From Lethocerus indicus (lineage: Eukaryota; Arthropoda; Insecta; Hemiptera; Belostomatidae), in NCBI GenBank assembly GCA_019843655.1, contig JACDQD010000001.1, forward strand, positions 38,176,392 to 38,240,391: DNA of 64,000 nt. Direction: 5' to 3'. The notes under the pieces were generated by a model. That model saw only the letters and a list, made by a program, of their open reading frames with translations, was not told the DNA's origin and searched no databases. This document shows positions 45,136-58,420 of this stretch, piece by piece. Every line of letters starts with the position of its first letter. Position 1 is the first letter of the stretch. The position numbers and the translations under genes were made by a program.

Positions 45136-45500
45136 AAATTCCCAACAATTTTAGTAACACCTTGATTTGAGGCAATTAATTTTGATAACCGAATTGGACC
45201 CGGAAATCTGTACATAAATAATACTATATGTATTTATATATATTAGCGACAGTGCCGACAATGGACGAATGGAACCCATTTCAGGTAGAAAACAGGATAC
45301 GTTCTCAGAAAATTAACCTTTATGTCAACACCGGTGAGTATGCGGACCTTCAAAGAGGTTATTAACGGGATCTACGGAACACGTGATTTAACCATCTCCC
45401 TCTGCCAGATGTATTGTAAAATATAAACAGTTGAGAGAATAAACGAGAGGACAGTAAAGTCTTCAGCTTATTTCAGTGTTTAAAACCTTCTTCCAGACCT

Positions 45501-45503
<3 letters not shown>

Positions 45504-45552
<49 letters not shown>
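45504..45552. repeat. (TA)n microsatellite
   Basis: About 24 uninterrupted TA units upstream of KLF. Confidence 0.95.
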
Positions 45553-45555
<3 letters not shown>

Positions 45556-47189
45556 TAACGGGAGGTCGATATCGCGGAGGACGGTCGAAAGACCTGCGAC
45601 CGAGTGACTTAAAATGGAATAAATGTCGGTGGGAGGGGGTCACGTGATCAGCACCGATCATCCACTTTCCGTCCCTAGAGGAGGCCGCAAGAAGCCCCCA
45701 CGGTACTTGATTGAGAACCTTGTTCCGTGAAGAGTTGAAATCCCTTATGTTTCTCTGTTTTTTTAGTTAATTCTGTCGTCTGCTTTGCGCCGTCGAAAGT
45801 TTCCCTCTCGAAATGCCGATCATTTAGAAATTATTTCTGAACTTAATTATTTCCTTTTCGTCCGCATTAGAGATAGGGAAAGCGCCCTATCCCTTGAGCC
45901 GTTCGCGTTTTCTACCGACGGTGGTGGGAACAATCGCAATGGGACAATCTTAATCCACCTGTCTAATCCAGCCTAAACAGTGAAGAACCCTGATCTCTGG
46001 ATCTAGCTCAGATCCATTAGATCTTCCCAACAGGTGACGTCCAGAGGTGTACTGTCGCACGAATCTTCAGACTCACGGAAATTAGAGTTACGATCCGCCG
46101 TTATATCCAATTGTCCTGTAATTTATACCGGAAGTGGCGTAATCCCTGAACTTTACTCGAAAGCAGTCCTTGGGAACGGACCACAGCACTGAGCGATTTT
46201 ACTATACAGGTTTTCAATCGGTCGCAAACCGGAACTGTTTACGAATTACAGCCGAAAATAACCCCGGAGCCCTCTGCAATATAAAGTATAACCCACGGTA
46301 AATAATATAAGTTATTTAAATACAGTTTAAAATAATTCTAAAAACAATTTCTCTGAATCTTTAGTTCAAAATAACCCGCAGTTAACGGCCGTACGATTTC
46401 ATAATTCGAATTTCAGTCAGTCCCGGCATATCATTCGTTGTTATCGATCTCATGTTATCCTGTTCGATTTATATTGTATTAAAGATAGGCTGATGAGTTT
46501 GCAATAAAACCAAACGCAGAAGTAAATCTCGGTGTTTAATTTTGGAAACAGCAAATTCATAAATTGACCCCCCGGATAAAGATTAATTTAATTACTCGCA
46601 AATCTGGTGTTTGCATTTCGCGTACGGTAATTATTAATTTACATCCCGTATCTTCCATTGGAGGCCTTTGCCTCGTATATTTTCGAAACCTGGCCCGTTT
46701 AATTCGGAATTAAACGTACGCGGAATTAGGGTGCGAGTGGTAGTGGTTGTATCGTTGGGTCGAGCTCGTGTTATCGTGGGCGAGGCGCAAGGTTATTCCC
46801 TCTCCGCGTTTTGCTTCCATTACATTTTTTCTTTTATTATTATTATTTTAATTTTTCGTATTTTACCTGCGGCACTGAATCGAGCCGAGCGCTGCCAAGA
46901 TACGGACGCGTTTGAGAATGTTAAAATCCGCGTTTTGTTCTCCTGGCGTAAACTCAATACTATGTTTCCAAGATCCGAAATTGGAACGACTAAAGGGAAA
47001 ACTTCCTAGATAGTCCAATTACAATTTAGAATGTTAATCTTCAGATTATTGAATTAATACTGCTTACTGTAAAAAACGAGAACAATCTCATCACTCTCGT
47101 CATATCCCGTTCCTATTTCGGTTCAATTGTATTCATTATTTTTTCGACGAAACTGTCGCCGCACATAATATTACTTTTTTCTATGACCA

Positions 47190-47335
47190 CAATAGAAAAC
47201 CTCCGCAGTACAAGTGAAGTAAGTGACAGGACGCCCCACAGGAGTCGCATGTACAAATGTGACTCATATTGCTACTGAAGATGATGCCGAGCGGCCGAAA
47301 CCAAGGCGAAAGACCAAATCAAGAGGAAAAACTAC
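47190..47335. mobile_element. Foldback family, partial copy
   Basis: Contains GCAGTACAAGTGAAGT, GACAGGACGCCCCACA, CTACTGAAGATG, GCGGCCGAAACC and AAAGACCAAATCAAGAGG in the same order as the right arm at 26520-26645. Confidence 0.75.
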
Positions 47336-48116
47336 AACCATTTATTTCCCTTCCACACGTGGAAGCGTGGGTTCAGAGCGATGTCCGCAGCCATGACCGC
47401 CCCAAGAAATCCCCGGATACCGTCGAAACTCGGACCTGCATCGTTTTCCATAAGCCGGGCGCATAAAGCCAGACCAAGAGTGGCGCAAAGCAAAGGTCGG
47501 CGCGGCTTGTTTTCATTTGGGTAATGGATTGTACGGCGGCGCTAACATTTCATTATGGGGCGCTCGCGTGAGCACCACTCGGTGAAATCCCTGTCAGAGC
47601 CCAACAAATTACTTACACCCCCACCCCTGGCGTCCTTCTCTATTTTACACGTGACCGGGCGGAAAGAAAGGGAAAAAAGGTTGGAAAAAATAAACAAATT
47701 TCCGGCCCCCTCGATAACCGGACTTGTACAAATTCTGTAACACGTACGCGGATTCGTGCTCGCATCGCCAATCCCACTTCGGTACGACTTTGATTATCAC
47801 CACTGTAATACAGGTAAAAAATCCGCGGAGTTTAAGTGGTAATCGAAGATTACATTGAAATGTGTGTAAAACGATAATACCATAATACATTTCACGTTAA
47901 TTATTATACTTTATATATACTTGATATTTTTGTAGCTATTTTATTGTATTTCGTTTCCTAGAGACTCTCTAACCGATGGCGAGGGCGAAACCGTGATTAA
48001 AAGGAAAGAACTTTGCTCGAAAACTCAATTTTAAAATGACCGGTCGTACGAGAGTGAAACCTTTGACGACACCGCGCTTTGTTCGGAAACGAGGAAAAGT
48101 GTTCCTGAGGAAGATT

Positions 48117-48645
48117 CGTTGGCGAGAATGTGGCCACGATGAGGAAATAATTTCGTTCGGTCGTTCACTTCTGATAACGGGCGGCGGCGGGCAGTATGTG
48201 AGGGAAACACTCAATGATAGGGTACTTGCTCGAAAACGAAAAAAACATATTTCCCAAGAAGCTTCTTTTAATGGGAAGCAATTATAGAAACAGAAAAACA
48301 TTTCTGTGTTATAGTGATAACGACGGTAAGCAACCGGTCATATACTGTCGCCAGTCCAATGCCTCCCTATTGCCCTCGACATACCCCCAAGAACACGAAC
48401 AGTCCATGTACACGACTTGAACCAGACACCAAAACTTACTGACTTAATTAACCATATAACAACAAAAGAGAGGAAAAATTCCTAAGCCACCCCAATACCC
48501 GGCATCGCCCTGCCAGTTACCTCAAAAAACCTCACTGGCCGACCAAAAAACATATCAAGAATGGGCCCGCGATGAGTAAATAATTCTGTTAGGTCGTTCA
48601 TTATCGATAACCGGCCAACGGGCGCTATGAGAGCGATATGGCGCT
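48117..48645. repeat. Diverged tandem duplication, about 430-bp offset
   Basis: GATGAGGAAATAATTTCGTT with CGGTCGTTCACTTCTGATAA (about 48138-48178) is repeated as GATGAGTAAATAATTCTGTT with AGGTCGTTCATTATCGATAA (about 48571-48610). Each copy is followed by CGG.(C)AACGGGCG- or GGCGG-type sequence. Confidence 0.55.
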
Positions 48646-49454
48646 TTGTGATAGGAAAAGTTATCCCTAAATAGTGTCCCTAAAAGTATCCCTCGTATTC
48701 GTCAGCAGGAACCGAGGGGAAGGAATATTCGGATGCGAGTAGCTTTGAATCCCTATAGTTCGATGCCGTATGTTCAGGGAAGTTACAATATAGCTTAGTA
48801 TACTGTCAATTCGCCGGGTGTAGTCAGTTTCGAACTCCTTTTCAATAGAAGGTCTCGGCAATCCAAATTCGCGTTTTAAATCTACTCTTTTCAGACGGGT
48901 ATGTTTTGGGTCTTTTTCTATGGGCGAGGGGTGGCGCTATAGCGTTCGCCCAAGGAGTGGTCGGCCAGTTTCGAGTAAGGCAAATGCCAAGGTCGCTAAG
49001 TCGTCGCTTCTACCTCTCCCCCAGTCGTCAACTCTTCAACCGATCTACCGCCAATTTTCATTTCGTACAACGTTGATTTATTATTGGCGGAAACAGAAAT
49101 TTCGGAGCCCGGCGAGACCGCGCACTACGGTTTTGTCTAGGACGATTCTCGGTCGACGCGATATGTCAAGTCGCGTGATATAATTAATTTAATACATACG
49201 TTATTATATGTTTCTTATTTAATTATTTAAAATTCCAGGGGCGTTTGTTCAACAAGAAAAATTGTTGAAAGAACAATTTTCAGGTGAGATACACTTGCCC
49301 TTTACAGAAAAGTTAAAGAATCGAATGAATGTTGAAGAATCTGGAAATTTCATAAATGTTCACGGATTTTTTATGTTTTTAATCTCGGAATATTTTAATC
49401 TGGTTTTTTCTAAATTTCACCTGTTCCACCACTGTAGCCTTCTGGCCGCGTTGT

Positions 49455-49735
49455 GGCGAGGTGAGAAGGAGCCAATAATTAATTAAAACTCTAGCGGTGT
49501 CTTTCTGAGTGCCTGTGACGCAATCGAGTATCTTGCACCTTTCCAAAAAGAAAGGCGCAAACTTCTTTCCATCGAAAGACGCGGAATCGTGTCGGTTTTG
49601 CGGAATCCGCAAACCGTTTTTCTACATCTTGCGACCGCATTGAGAAATTGCAAAAACAGTTTGACTTTGATTTTTGTCCGGTATTGTCGGCTCGGTTCGG
49701 AAATTGTTGGATCGGCCCCCGTTGTCGCAGTGTTT
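49455..49735. repeat. Diverged repeat shared with 41.6 kb, copy 2
   Basis: Partner of 41590-41845, in the same orientation about 7.9 kb away and upstream of the KLF first exon. Either a degraded mobile element or an old segmental duplication. Confidence 0.6.
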
Positions 49736-50654
49736 TTATTTTAAAATATATTATTATAACGACTAATTCGGATCAACGATATCCTGGAAGGAAATCGTTA
49801 CCGTATTAATACTATTGTGCGTATCTAAAGCGGTCGGAGGCGTAAAGGATTTCCTCGAAGATCGCACTCGCCCTAGAAAGGTTCGGAATATCTATCTTCT
49901 ATCGTTTCCGCCTGGTGGGGTCTGGGCGCCGACGGCGTAACTATAAGTACAAGGTTACTTATTCAAATATATTTGGTCTTATTTATCCCGGATCGAAAAT
50001 TGATATTGTCACAACGTAAAATATTTTTAAAGAAGTATACCGACGTATACGCATTTGTTGGTACAGAAAGGGTAAAGCTAGGATGATGGATTGGGCGAGT
50101 GAAGAGTCTAACCGAAATGAGCTTGAAACGTTCAGGTGAGATGCAAATTCCGCGTGGGCCTGAGTGTTTATTTTAATTCGAGTAAAATCCTCATTATAAA
50201 GAGACGTGTGGAAACAGTTCTGGCAAATTGACCGGAAGAAATTGATTTCGAAAAATTTCTTAAGAAAGTTACGAAAAATAGGAAGGAAGATGGAACGGTA
50301 AATATTTACCGCAACGCGTAATTGGGTTTATTATCGGGGCCGGTTGAAGAATAATAGTTGAAAACCGGTTACGGGACTAAAGGCGGGATGAATGATCGGA
50401 GGGGTCGAGTGATGACACCCAAACTGATCGATGGGATGACTCACGAGTTAGTCATTTAGCGAAGCCGAATGCATTCATCAGAACCCGCTCATGTTAACAA
50501 GACCCTTACCACCGAAGAATAATGAAATACGCCACGGGTTAATGTACGAATCTAATTCCCGCTTAAGGTAGACAAAAAGGGTGTCGTTTTGGTTCGGACG
50601 TCCTGATTGGACGTCAAACGGTAATAACATTTACTGCAGTTCTTCCATGTCCTC

Positions 50655-50905
50655 GACGGTTGATCTTTCGGTAAACCGGTTTCGGCCGCTCGCCATCTTC
50701 AGTAGCAGTGGGACTCGCATTGGCACACGGGACTCTTGTGGGGCATCCTGTGTGCAATATCACTCCGCTTGTACTGTCTGTGCGGTCGGCCGACCGCTCT
50801 AGTAAAAGACCAGACCAGCTAGAGGGGACAGAAAAACGCCAAAACTACAGTATTCCAAACCATCGCACATCATAAAACGGGTATTCAAAACTAATCACAA
50901 TTACC
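50655..50905. mobile_element. Foldback family, internally deleted copy with both ends
   Basis: Starts in inverted orientation (CGGTTTCGGCCGCTCGCCAT, CTTCAGTAGCAGTG, GTGGGGCATCCTGT, CTTGTACTGTCTG). It then switches to the direct-orientation end (AAAGACCAGACCAGCTAGAG, GACAGAAA, AAACCATCGCACATCATAAA, GGGTATTCAAAAC). Both terminal parts are therefore present with most of the middle lost. Confidence 0.7.
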
Positions 50906-53900
50906 TATAAATAATATTAAGTCCACGTTTTTTCCCTTTTTCGTACAATGAAATACAAGTACATTATAAAATCTTCATATTTAATCAAATATCCTTTTAT
51001 AAAACATATGAAAACATATAAATAAAAAGCTCAGATTTCTTGAGTCTTAGCACAAATACTAACAAAACTTCAAGTCAATGGCATTTGTAACTGAAAAACT
51101 GTTAGAGAGAAAATAATAATCACCGCTTCTTTTATTCTAATTAAAACAGCGCGCCCTCAACGCTGACTTACAATTCCTTGCGGACGATTCGGGAGTTGCA
51201 TTTTATTATGAATTTCGAGTTCGCGTCTTTTATGATTTTTTACTTTCGTAATTCTTCCGGTAGGTCTTAAGTATTACACCAAGTTTTCATTCGAGTTATT
51301 TTTGACTTAGTGCTTGGTACTTAGTAACTCGACCATAGTAATGGATGCAGGTTTCATTACCTGTGATACTGCCAAATTAAATAAGCCTAATTAATTCACT
51401 CACGCAAACATCAAGCATCAGTTTGCGGCCTAGTTATACGATTTCAAAATTCTTCAATGGTGTTCGCCCAATGTATCCCCCAGTCGACCTTTCGACTTAA
51501 GACCGGGAGTTCGATTAGCCAATTCCAGAATTCCCCCACCGCCACCCGAATTCTAGTTACGTAGAATTCACGACCGACATGATCTTACGCTTGCTCACTC
51601 CATTTCGTTGGAAGCGAATTAGAAATTGGTTCCCGGTTTCACCTCGTATCAAATTTTTCCGCGCCGAGTCGCTCTTAGAAAGGTTTGAAAGTAGACATAT
51701 AGTTCTGGCAATAAAACACTACTATTTTTCATAGTTTTCATTTTTCACAGTTTCACAAAAAACTGCAGCATGTTCGACTGTTATATTTCGAGGAAAGACG
51801 AGGCTTAGGCGATTCTGCTCCTATATATTATGAGAAATAAAGACTAAAAATAACTGCGATGCGAGAATACTTTTCTGTAGTAATATTTCAGATTTCGACA
51901 AAATAAATCGCGACGAATGATTTCTATCAGCGGGTTATGAAAATTGATTACCCTTTAAATTTCAAAATCCACTTTTGCGTAATTCATAATACATAAGTAT
52001 TATCCGATTTAAAAAATGCAGGCAACCGATCGATATAATTCCCAGAGAAGGAAGTATTCGTAGGCAAGAGTTTAGTAATGTATTGGAATAGATCAATCCG
52101 CCATTGTTGTTTCGGAAATGTTATTTCAGGAATTATTAATCGATCATATAATCACCATTTAATCGATCATTTAATGAGTATCTTTATTTTTGTCTGGACT
52201 GTATTTTCGATCGCTGGTTTATTTCTTTTCTTTAACTCCCAATCGCTCTCTCCGCCGTATCTCATTTTACGCGATCCTTCATTTTCCCCCTTTTTTTCTA
52301 AAAGACCCCTTTTAACGGAGAATTTTCTTCAGATTTTCCGAATTCCGTCCAATGTCCGGCGACACTGTAAATCCGCGATTCGAATATCGTCCTTCATTCC
52401 TTTATCGTCAGTTGTATAAATATGTTTTTTACTGCACGCCGCTGGTAGATCCTCCGTTGCGGTTTTTAGTTCGAATCGAATATAAAACTGAATTATTTAT
52501 ACTAATAAAAATAACAGATAAGGCTAGGATAAAAAAATAAAAACCAGGCTCCACCTAGTTTGCTGTTGGATATGTTCCTATATTTCGAACACGCACGCTG
52601 TGTGTTTCCGCTTATTTATGATGGAAGCAATAAAAATTATCCCTCATAAGAAATATAGTGCTATGTATAGTAATGTGATTGTCTAAAACTGTGAAAGTTG
52701 TAGTTTTATAGTTTTTACACTTGTTATATTATCTTTATTATTTAGTCTTATCTTTATTTTTTACTGCAGTCATTATTTACTAAATTGTTTCACTCGGTTT
52801 CTGCGTTTCTACTCCCTAGGAATTCACCGGTCGGAATCATCGCGGTTGGCTAGCCTGTTCAAATTATTACAAAATGTTTGCTTTCATTGTCGGCAAGGAA
52901 ACGATTTGAAAAAATGAAAAAAATTGAAACAGCAACTATCCCCGAAATTTATTATTTTTTTTTTATTTTAAGTCCCGACTACAATTTTTTTTTAATTATG
53001 ATTAGTGACAATGCGATTTAATAACACGAATTGTACTTTTGACATATCGATGGTCCTGCCGATCCGGTTCTCACTGGATGGTGAGGAAATCAAGCAGTAG
53101 TTTCCTCTTAAGTCGGAAGTGATGGAATAATTTTGAACGGAAGGATTTATATCGGGAAGCCGCTAATTCACTAACCAACGGGACTTTAAATATCGGATCA
53201 AATAGCGGATTTCGCGCGGTTAGAAACACAATTTTAAGTATTATAGATTGTGGAAATGTATTATCGTGAATTTTTCCTATCCATGTTAAAAGAAAAACAC
53301 GCGTGAAACCGAGAATTCTACAGATAGTTTTTATGGCTCGAACACGAAGAAAGCACTTGAAATACCCAGTTTTAATTTTCGACGGCCATTAATCGAATGA
53401 TAATGGTAATTATCCTTCTTTATTGCTCGTTGTAAAACCCAGAACATAGGATTGACGTTCGCCCGGACACGGGTCATTAGCAACAGCGAATGGAATGTAG
53501 GTTTTTGGACGATCTAAGGGAGAAATGCGCGTTGTAAAAACTATTTTAAAGAAATATATTGTAGAAATGGACTTCAGTCAAATTTAAGTATTATCGAACT
53601 CCAATTGTGGAAAGTGTTCCGGGTTTCGGGCTTTCGCCATTGTCGTAACGTCACACAAGTTTCCACAACATCGTATCGTAAATTCTCACTCCGTTTTTAA
53701 CATTTTCGAAATTCGAGCATCAAATTCTTTGAGATCTTGGGGGTTTGGTTTTATTATTGTAACTTTCCCGATTACTATAACAACATTGTGAGCAATACAA
53801 ATAATTTTAGACTGGGAACATAAATGTGGCCGGTATGCATGTATCAAACCAAATTTGTATATCGTCTACGATATCCTACGAATATTCAAAGAACAATATA

Positions 53901-53940
53901 CTATTTGTAATTTGAGTATCACATTATCAGTTTACGTTAA

Positions 53941-54010
53941 TTTCTCTATACTTATCTTTACGGTCTGCGTCAAATGGACATATAAGAAACGTCCGTAAAC
54001 TTGGTGCTAA
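53941..54010. mobile_element. TTAA-type MITE, 3' fragment
   Basis: ACGGTCTGCGTCAA, ACATATAAGAAACGTCCGTA and AACTTGGTGCTAA match the last 70 bases of the complete copy at 32640-32874. No matching 5' end was found nearby. Confidence 0.65.
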
Positions 54011-54117
54011 TTCCGGTGGGGAGAGGGGACGGAAAATATCCGGTGCGATTTTAAACACCGAAGAAACTTTTTATTTTCCCTTCTTTTAAGATGTAACGGT
54101 GTTTATTTTAATTATTC

Positions 54118-54146
54118 GACACATAAGAAACGTAACCTAGTGTTAA
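54118..54146. mobile_element. TTAA-type MITE, 3' terminal fragment
   Basis: ACACATAAGAAACGT followed by AACCTAGTGTTAA is the terminal 29 bases of the same MITE, 136 bases after the previous fragment. Confidence 0.55.
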
Positions 54147-54559
54147 CCGGCGTTCAGTTTTCAGATCGCTTCCGGGTTTTCAGATTTCGCACGGGGAGCG
54201 GTCGGAGATTTCGAGCGCGATCCGGATCGAAGCTCCGACACGCGGCCCGGGGTTAAAAATAATATTCCCATCGATCGGATTCCCATAGCGACCCCGGGGG
54301 GGAGATATAGGAACGCCCATGCCCCACAATATATCCGGTTGCTTGTCCAATGGCAGTCTGGCAAAATCCGACTGCGCTGTAACCTTGGCTCCTGTAGCGG
54401 TTCTCGCCCCACCCTACTCCAGATTTCAACCGTGTTATAACCCCCTGCCCCCCCCCCGGTCCGGTTTTCAACTTATTCCCGGACCACTCTCACTCTCGCT
54501 CCCAACTCTCCGATTAATAATACCCGGGCATAATACACTGGGATACACAGCCTCTGAGC

Positions 54560-54744
54560 CGGTGGTTCTCAACCTTCATAATTCCCGCGACCCTTCAATA
54601 CATTTCCTCATATTGTACTAATCCTCGGCCATAAAATAATTTTCGTCATAACTCTAATATTACTACTGTTATTTCTCAGGCGACCCCTGTGAAAGAGCCG
54701 TTCGACCCCAAAAGGGGTTGCAACCCGCAGGTTGAGAACCGTTG
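54560..54744. mobile_element. hAT-type MITE (185 bp) with degraded target duplication
   Basis: Termini CGGTGGTTCTCAACC and GGTTGAGAACCGTTG are inverted repeats of the same hAT type as at 32.3 kb. Flanks CTCTGAGC (54552-54559) and CTTTGAGG (54745-54752) agree at six of eight positions. The interior includes GGCGACCCCTGTGAAAGAGC and GACCCCAAAAGGGGTTGCAA, typical of this widespread group. There is no ORF. Confidence 0.85.
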
Positions 54745-55745
54745 CTTTGAGGCAAACCGCAATGAACCGATATCCCTAATATTTGGGGATTATTTAATTC
54801 GATACGGGATATTGAGAAACGCCCCAATAAAAATATGGCGTTCGAAGTACGCGCGAAATACTGGACACCTACGACATGAACATTCCGGCCGTTACGACAC
54901 TCTGCTCTGGGGTATTTAATCGGTCTTACTCTCAAATAATCTTGTGTAATTCTCTACCTCTAACCTTCTTACGTAAAATGGAAACTTGGGCCGAGAAGTT
55001 TCTTTTCTTTTTCATCGATATATTTTTTCTCGGCAACTACAAAATTTGAGTTTACAATTCGTCAAATTCGAGTATCCTATTTCGTAAGGTGCGTATACGC
55101 GTTCAAAAAAAATCCCGGGCCGTATGCGCATCGTCCGAGATTGTTTCGTGCGCAAACTAAACATATGGTCCCTGAGTTTATTAATTTGAAACCCGACAAA
55201 CTGGTAAATAGCCGAGATATTCCCTGTAAATTCCTATACCGAAGATGAAATTTGCTCACTCAAATAGTTCTGACATCAGATTTCGTGGTTTAGAAGAATG
55301 AAAATCAACTATTTTTTTATAGTATTCGCCATTGATAGATTTCTATCAGCTCATTGGATAAACGAACTATTATGAGAGCCAACTGATTTTCCTTATTTGT
55401 ACCTCATTATTTAATGACAAATAGTCGATTGGATAAGTAAGTAATACCAGGATATATAAAATGAATATTTTAACTCTTTTATTAATTACTTATATTTTTT
55501 AAGAATTTATGATCCATTACTCCATGATAATACATGTGCTCCTAAATCCAAAGAATAAGAATTTTAATTATTTCCAAATATCAGATCAGATTTCCTTCAT
55601 TTCTTAGCTTAAGAGATTACGATATGGATGTTTTCAATTTGTGAAAGCTCTCTGTAACATTGATGTTATCACAACTTTTGCAATTATACAGATAACTATT
55701 AAAGTTAAGATTTTCATATCCTTAGAGTTCATATGAATAATTTTA

Positions 55746-55760
55746 CCCCCCCCCCCCCAC

Positions 55761-55809
<49 letters not shown>
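55746..55809. repeat. Poly(C) run plus (TA)n microsatellite
   Basis: A run of 13 C, then ACCTT and about 23 TA units. Confidence 0.95.
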
Positions 55810-55812
<3 letters not shown>

Positions 55813-58319
55813 TTTTTCGTTCATTACTAAATAAGTAAATAAATTCAAATCAATAGATTTGAAATTTCATTCATGCTGATATTATTAACTGTGTAATATT
55901 TTTTGCCAGGATAAAATTTTGATAGCTTATAGAATATCCAATAGATGGCGTTAACCTCAATCGAGCAGACTAAGCTATTACACAAAATAAATAATTCTGT
56001 GAAGTAATAACTATTATTATTATTGGTTATTATTTTTTATAATTGAACATTTATTTAATACGTTTATAGTACAATGTAGTTTGTACTCTGTTAGCATACT
56101 TTTCTAAATTTAAATCATTCAGTTATAGCTGTTCAATTGATTTCGTAAGGAATTTTCTTTTTAAATTTCACTGAATCTTTTTTATTAAAACCATAAAATT
56201 AATTCCTAATTTTTGAATATTTTTGATGACTCTACTGAGATATAAAATTATATTATATAGTGGATAAATATTTATTATACACAATAAAATTAAGAGCTAT
56301 TGCCAATAGATTGTTTTTAATTTAATAACTGCCCAAAAAATCATTACATTTAATAAATTACATATATTTCATTATCATTTAATATCACATGTCTTTATAA
56401 TACAAATTTGATCTAATTCTATCTGTAATATGTGGGTGGAGGCCTCATTAAAAGAGGGCTTCCTGCATGATAGCAAGGCAGTTTAGACATTGATAGCCAT
56501 ATAATTGATAAGACTGAAACAAATGAATTTAGATCTGTCCCATGACGGAGGAAAACATGAATCCGGGCAACATCATTCAGAATTCTAATCTTTAATAACT
56601 GCTTTATATAAACACTGTTATGACAAAGTATGATACATTTTTCCCTTTCCATTTTCTCTTGTACTATTCAGAAGACAAACAAAACGTCATTTCATGACAT
56701 TGATATGGACGTAGGAATTATTTAATGTACATAATATGAATGATTAGACATCATATAATATATCTATTATAATATATACTCAATTGTTTCATACATTTTT
56801 ATTTCTCATTATGTTTTAAACAAAATTTTTAGTATTAAAATGGTAATTATAGTTGACCCAATATTTTATTAATTTATTATTTGTGAAAGCAAAATTTATC
56901 ATGTTATAAATAAAATCAGGTAAGTGCTGAAGTATCCTATTCTTAGGTTAAAACACATTTTTTATATTTTCTCTACCTCCTTTTACAGTTGCATTAACAG
57001 GCAGTAAACATTAATATCTTATCTAATCATAGTAAATCCAATTATGATTTGACAAAAAGGATTTTCATTCTCAGAATAAACTGTTTCAAATTCCACATTC
57101 GCTAATGTGAAAACAAAAGCAAGGAAATTTTCACTTTTAATTATTCAAGTAAACCAAAAAATTAAAATTCATTTTTTATTACTGTTACCTCACAATTCAG
57201 AATAATGGATTCATGTATGCCTTTATAATTTTCTACAGACCTGAAAATATAGTGTGTCATAGAAACTGTACAATTACGATTACAACTTTGTCATTACAAC
57301 TGTGTTATAACTTTGTATCATTATGGTTATTTTAAATACCCATACCTGGCCTGCTAACTGAAGACCAAACCAATGAACAGAGACACAAACTTACAAGAAC
57401 CATAGTAATAATCCAACCTCTCATAGGCCATTTATTCCAAATTAATTATTTTATAGTAAAAATCCTATTTCAGTGAAAGCATATCACTAATTGACCTGAG
57501 TTATTCAAATTATTCCATAATGTCTACTAGTTTTTCTATTATCCTTCTAGCATTTCCATTATCAAACCAGGATAATGTAAACTCTTATCTAGGTTCAAGA
57601 ATTCAGACAACTTAGTTACTTATGAACTATTTATGTGTATTTGGTGTGTTCGAGGTTGGTAAGAATTTATCAGTGAACTAAAATAACAGGCCAGATAAGG
57701 AACAGAGAATAAATGAGGGGTAACCTCATCACTTCAAACTACTAATTGAAATAAAAATATATAGTTTTTCACATAATTTGACTATATAGTATAATCAATG
57801 TATACTACATAATGACTATTTTTGTTCAGAATCAACGAAATCTTTCCAAAAATGAAATTGTTCCTTTGTCCTATGTTGGTTTCGAACTTTTATTTGCATA
57901 CTTATTATTATTGAAAAATTTGAATTATTTCTATAAATTCAAAATAGAAAAAAAAATAAATAAATTCAATTTTTCTTCCATTCACACCGTGGATTTTAAT
58001 TAAGTGTTGCAAATTTTTGTTTAACCAATTATTTTGTTTGTAAGGTAATTAAAAAACTATGTAATATCGCAATTAGATTTAGCCGAATATTATTTATTAC
58101 GAATTATCGTGTTGTATTCGTACTTTGATTTCTATTACCTACGCATTTTTAACAATACATAATAATTATTTTTTAAACTGTAATACCTGATCATTTGTAA
58201 AATTGTGTTAAAACAGATATTTACGTGAATAAGCAACGTTGAAGATCGTCGGGGTATAACACGCAGCGCTGTATACAAAAAAATATTTTCGAAGTGTGTG
58301 TCTGAACTGTAACTAACGA

Positions 58320-58420
58320 ACCCAGGATCCTTACAGCCGAAACCTTAAGACCAAATCAGAGAGTGGCAGAACAGATCGCCGGAGTGATGTTTTAGACTGG
58401 TATTCGGAACGATTTCCCAT
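58320..58420. mobile_element. Foldback family, short degraded copy
   Basis: GCCGAAACCTTAAGACCAAA, TCAGAGAG, then TTTTAGACTGGTATTCGGAAC match the right arm and end segment of the family, with several changes. Confidence 0.45.

Noticed and set aside
46668..47009. 113-codon plus-strand frame upstream of KLF
   Set aside because: Low-complexity hydrophobic stretch, no homology I recognise, no supporting gene structure.
57345..57420. Possible further foldback-family fragment (GAAGACCAAACCAATGAACA)
   Set aside because: Only short, gapped matches to the right arm; not separable from chance.
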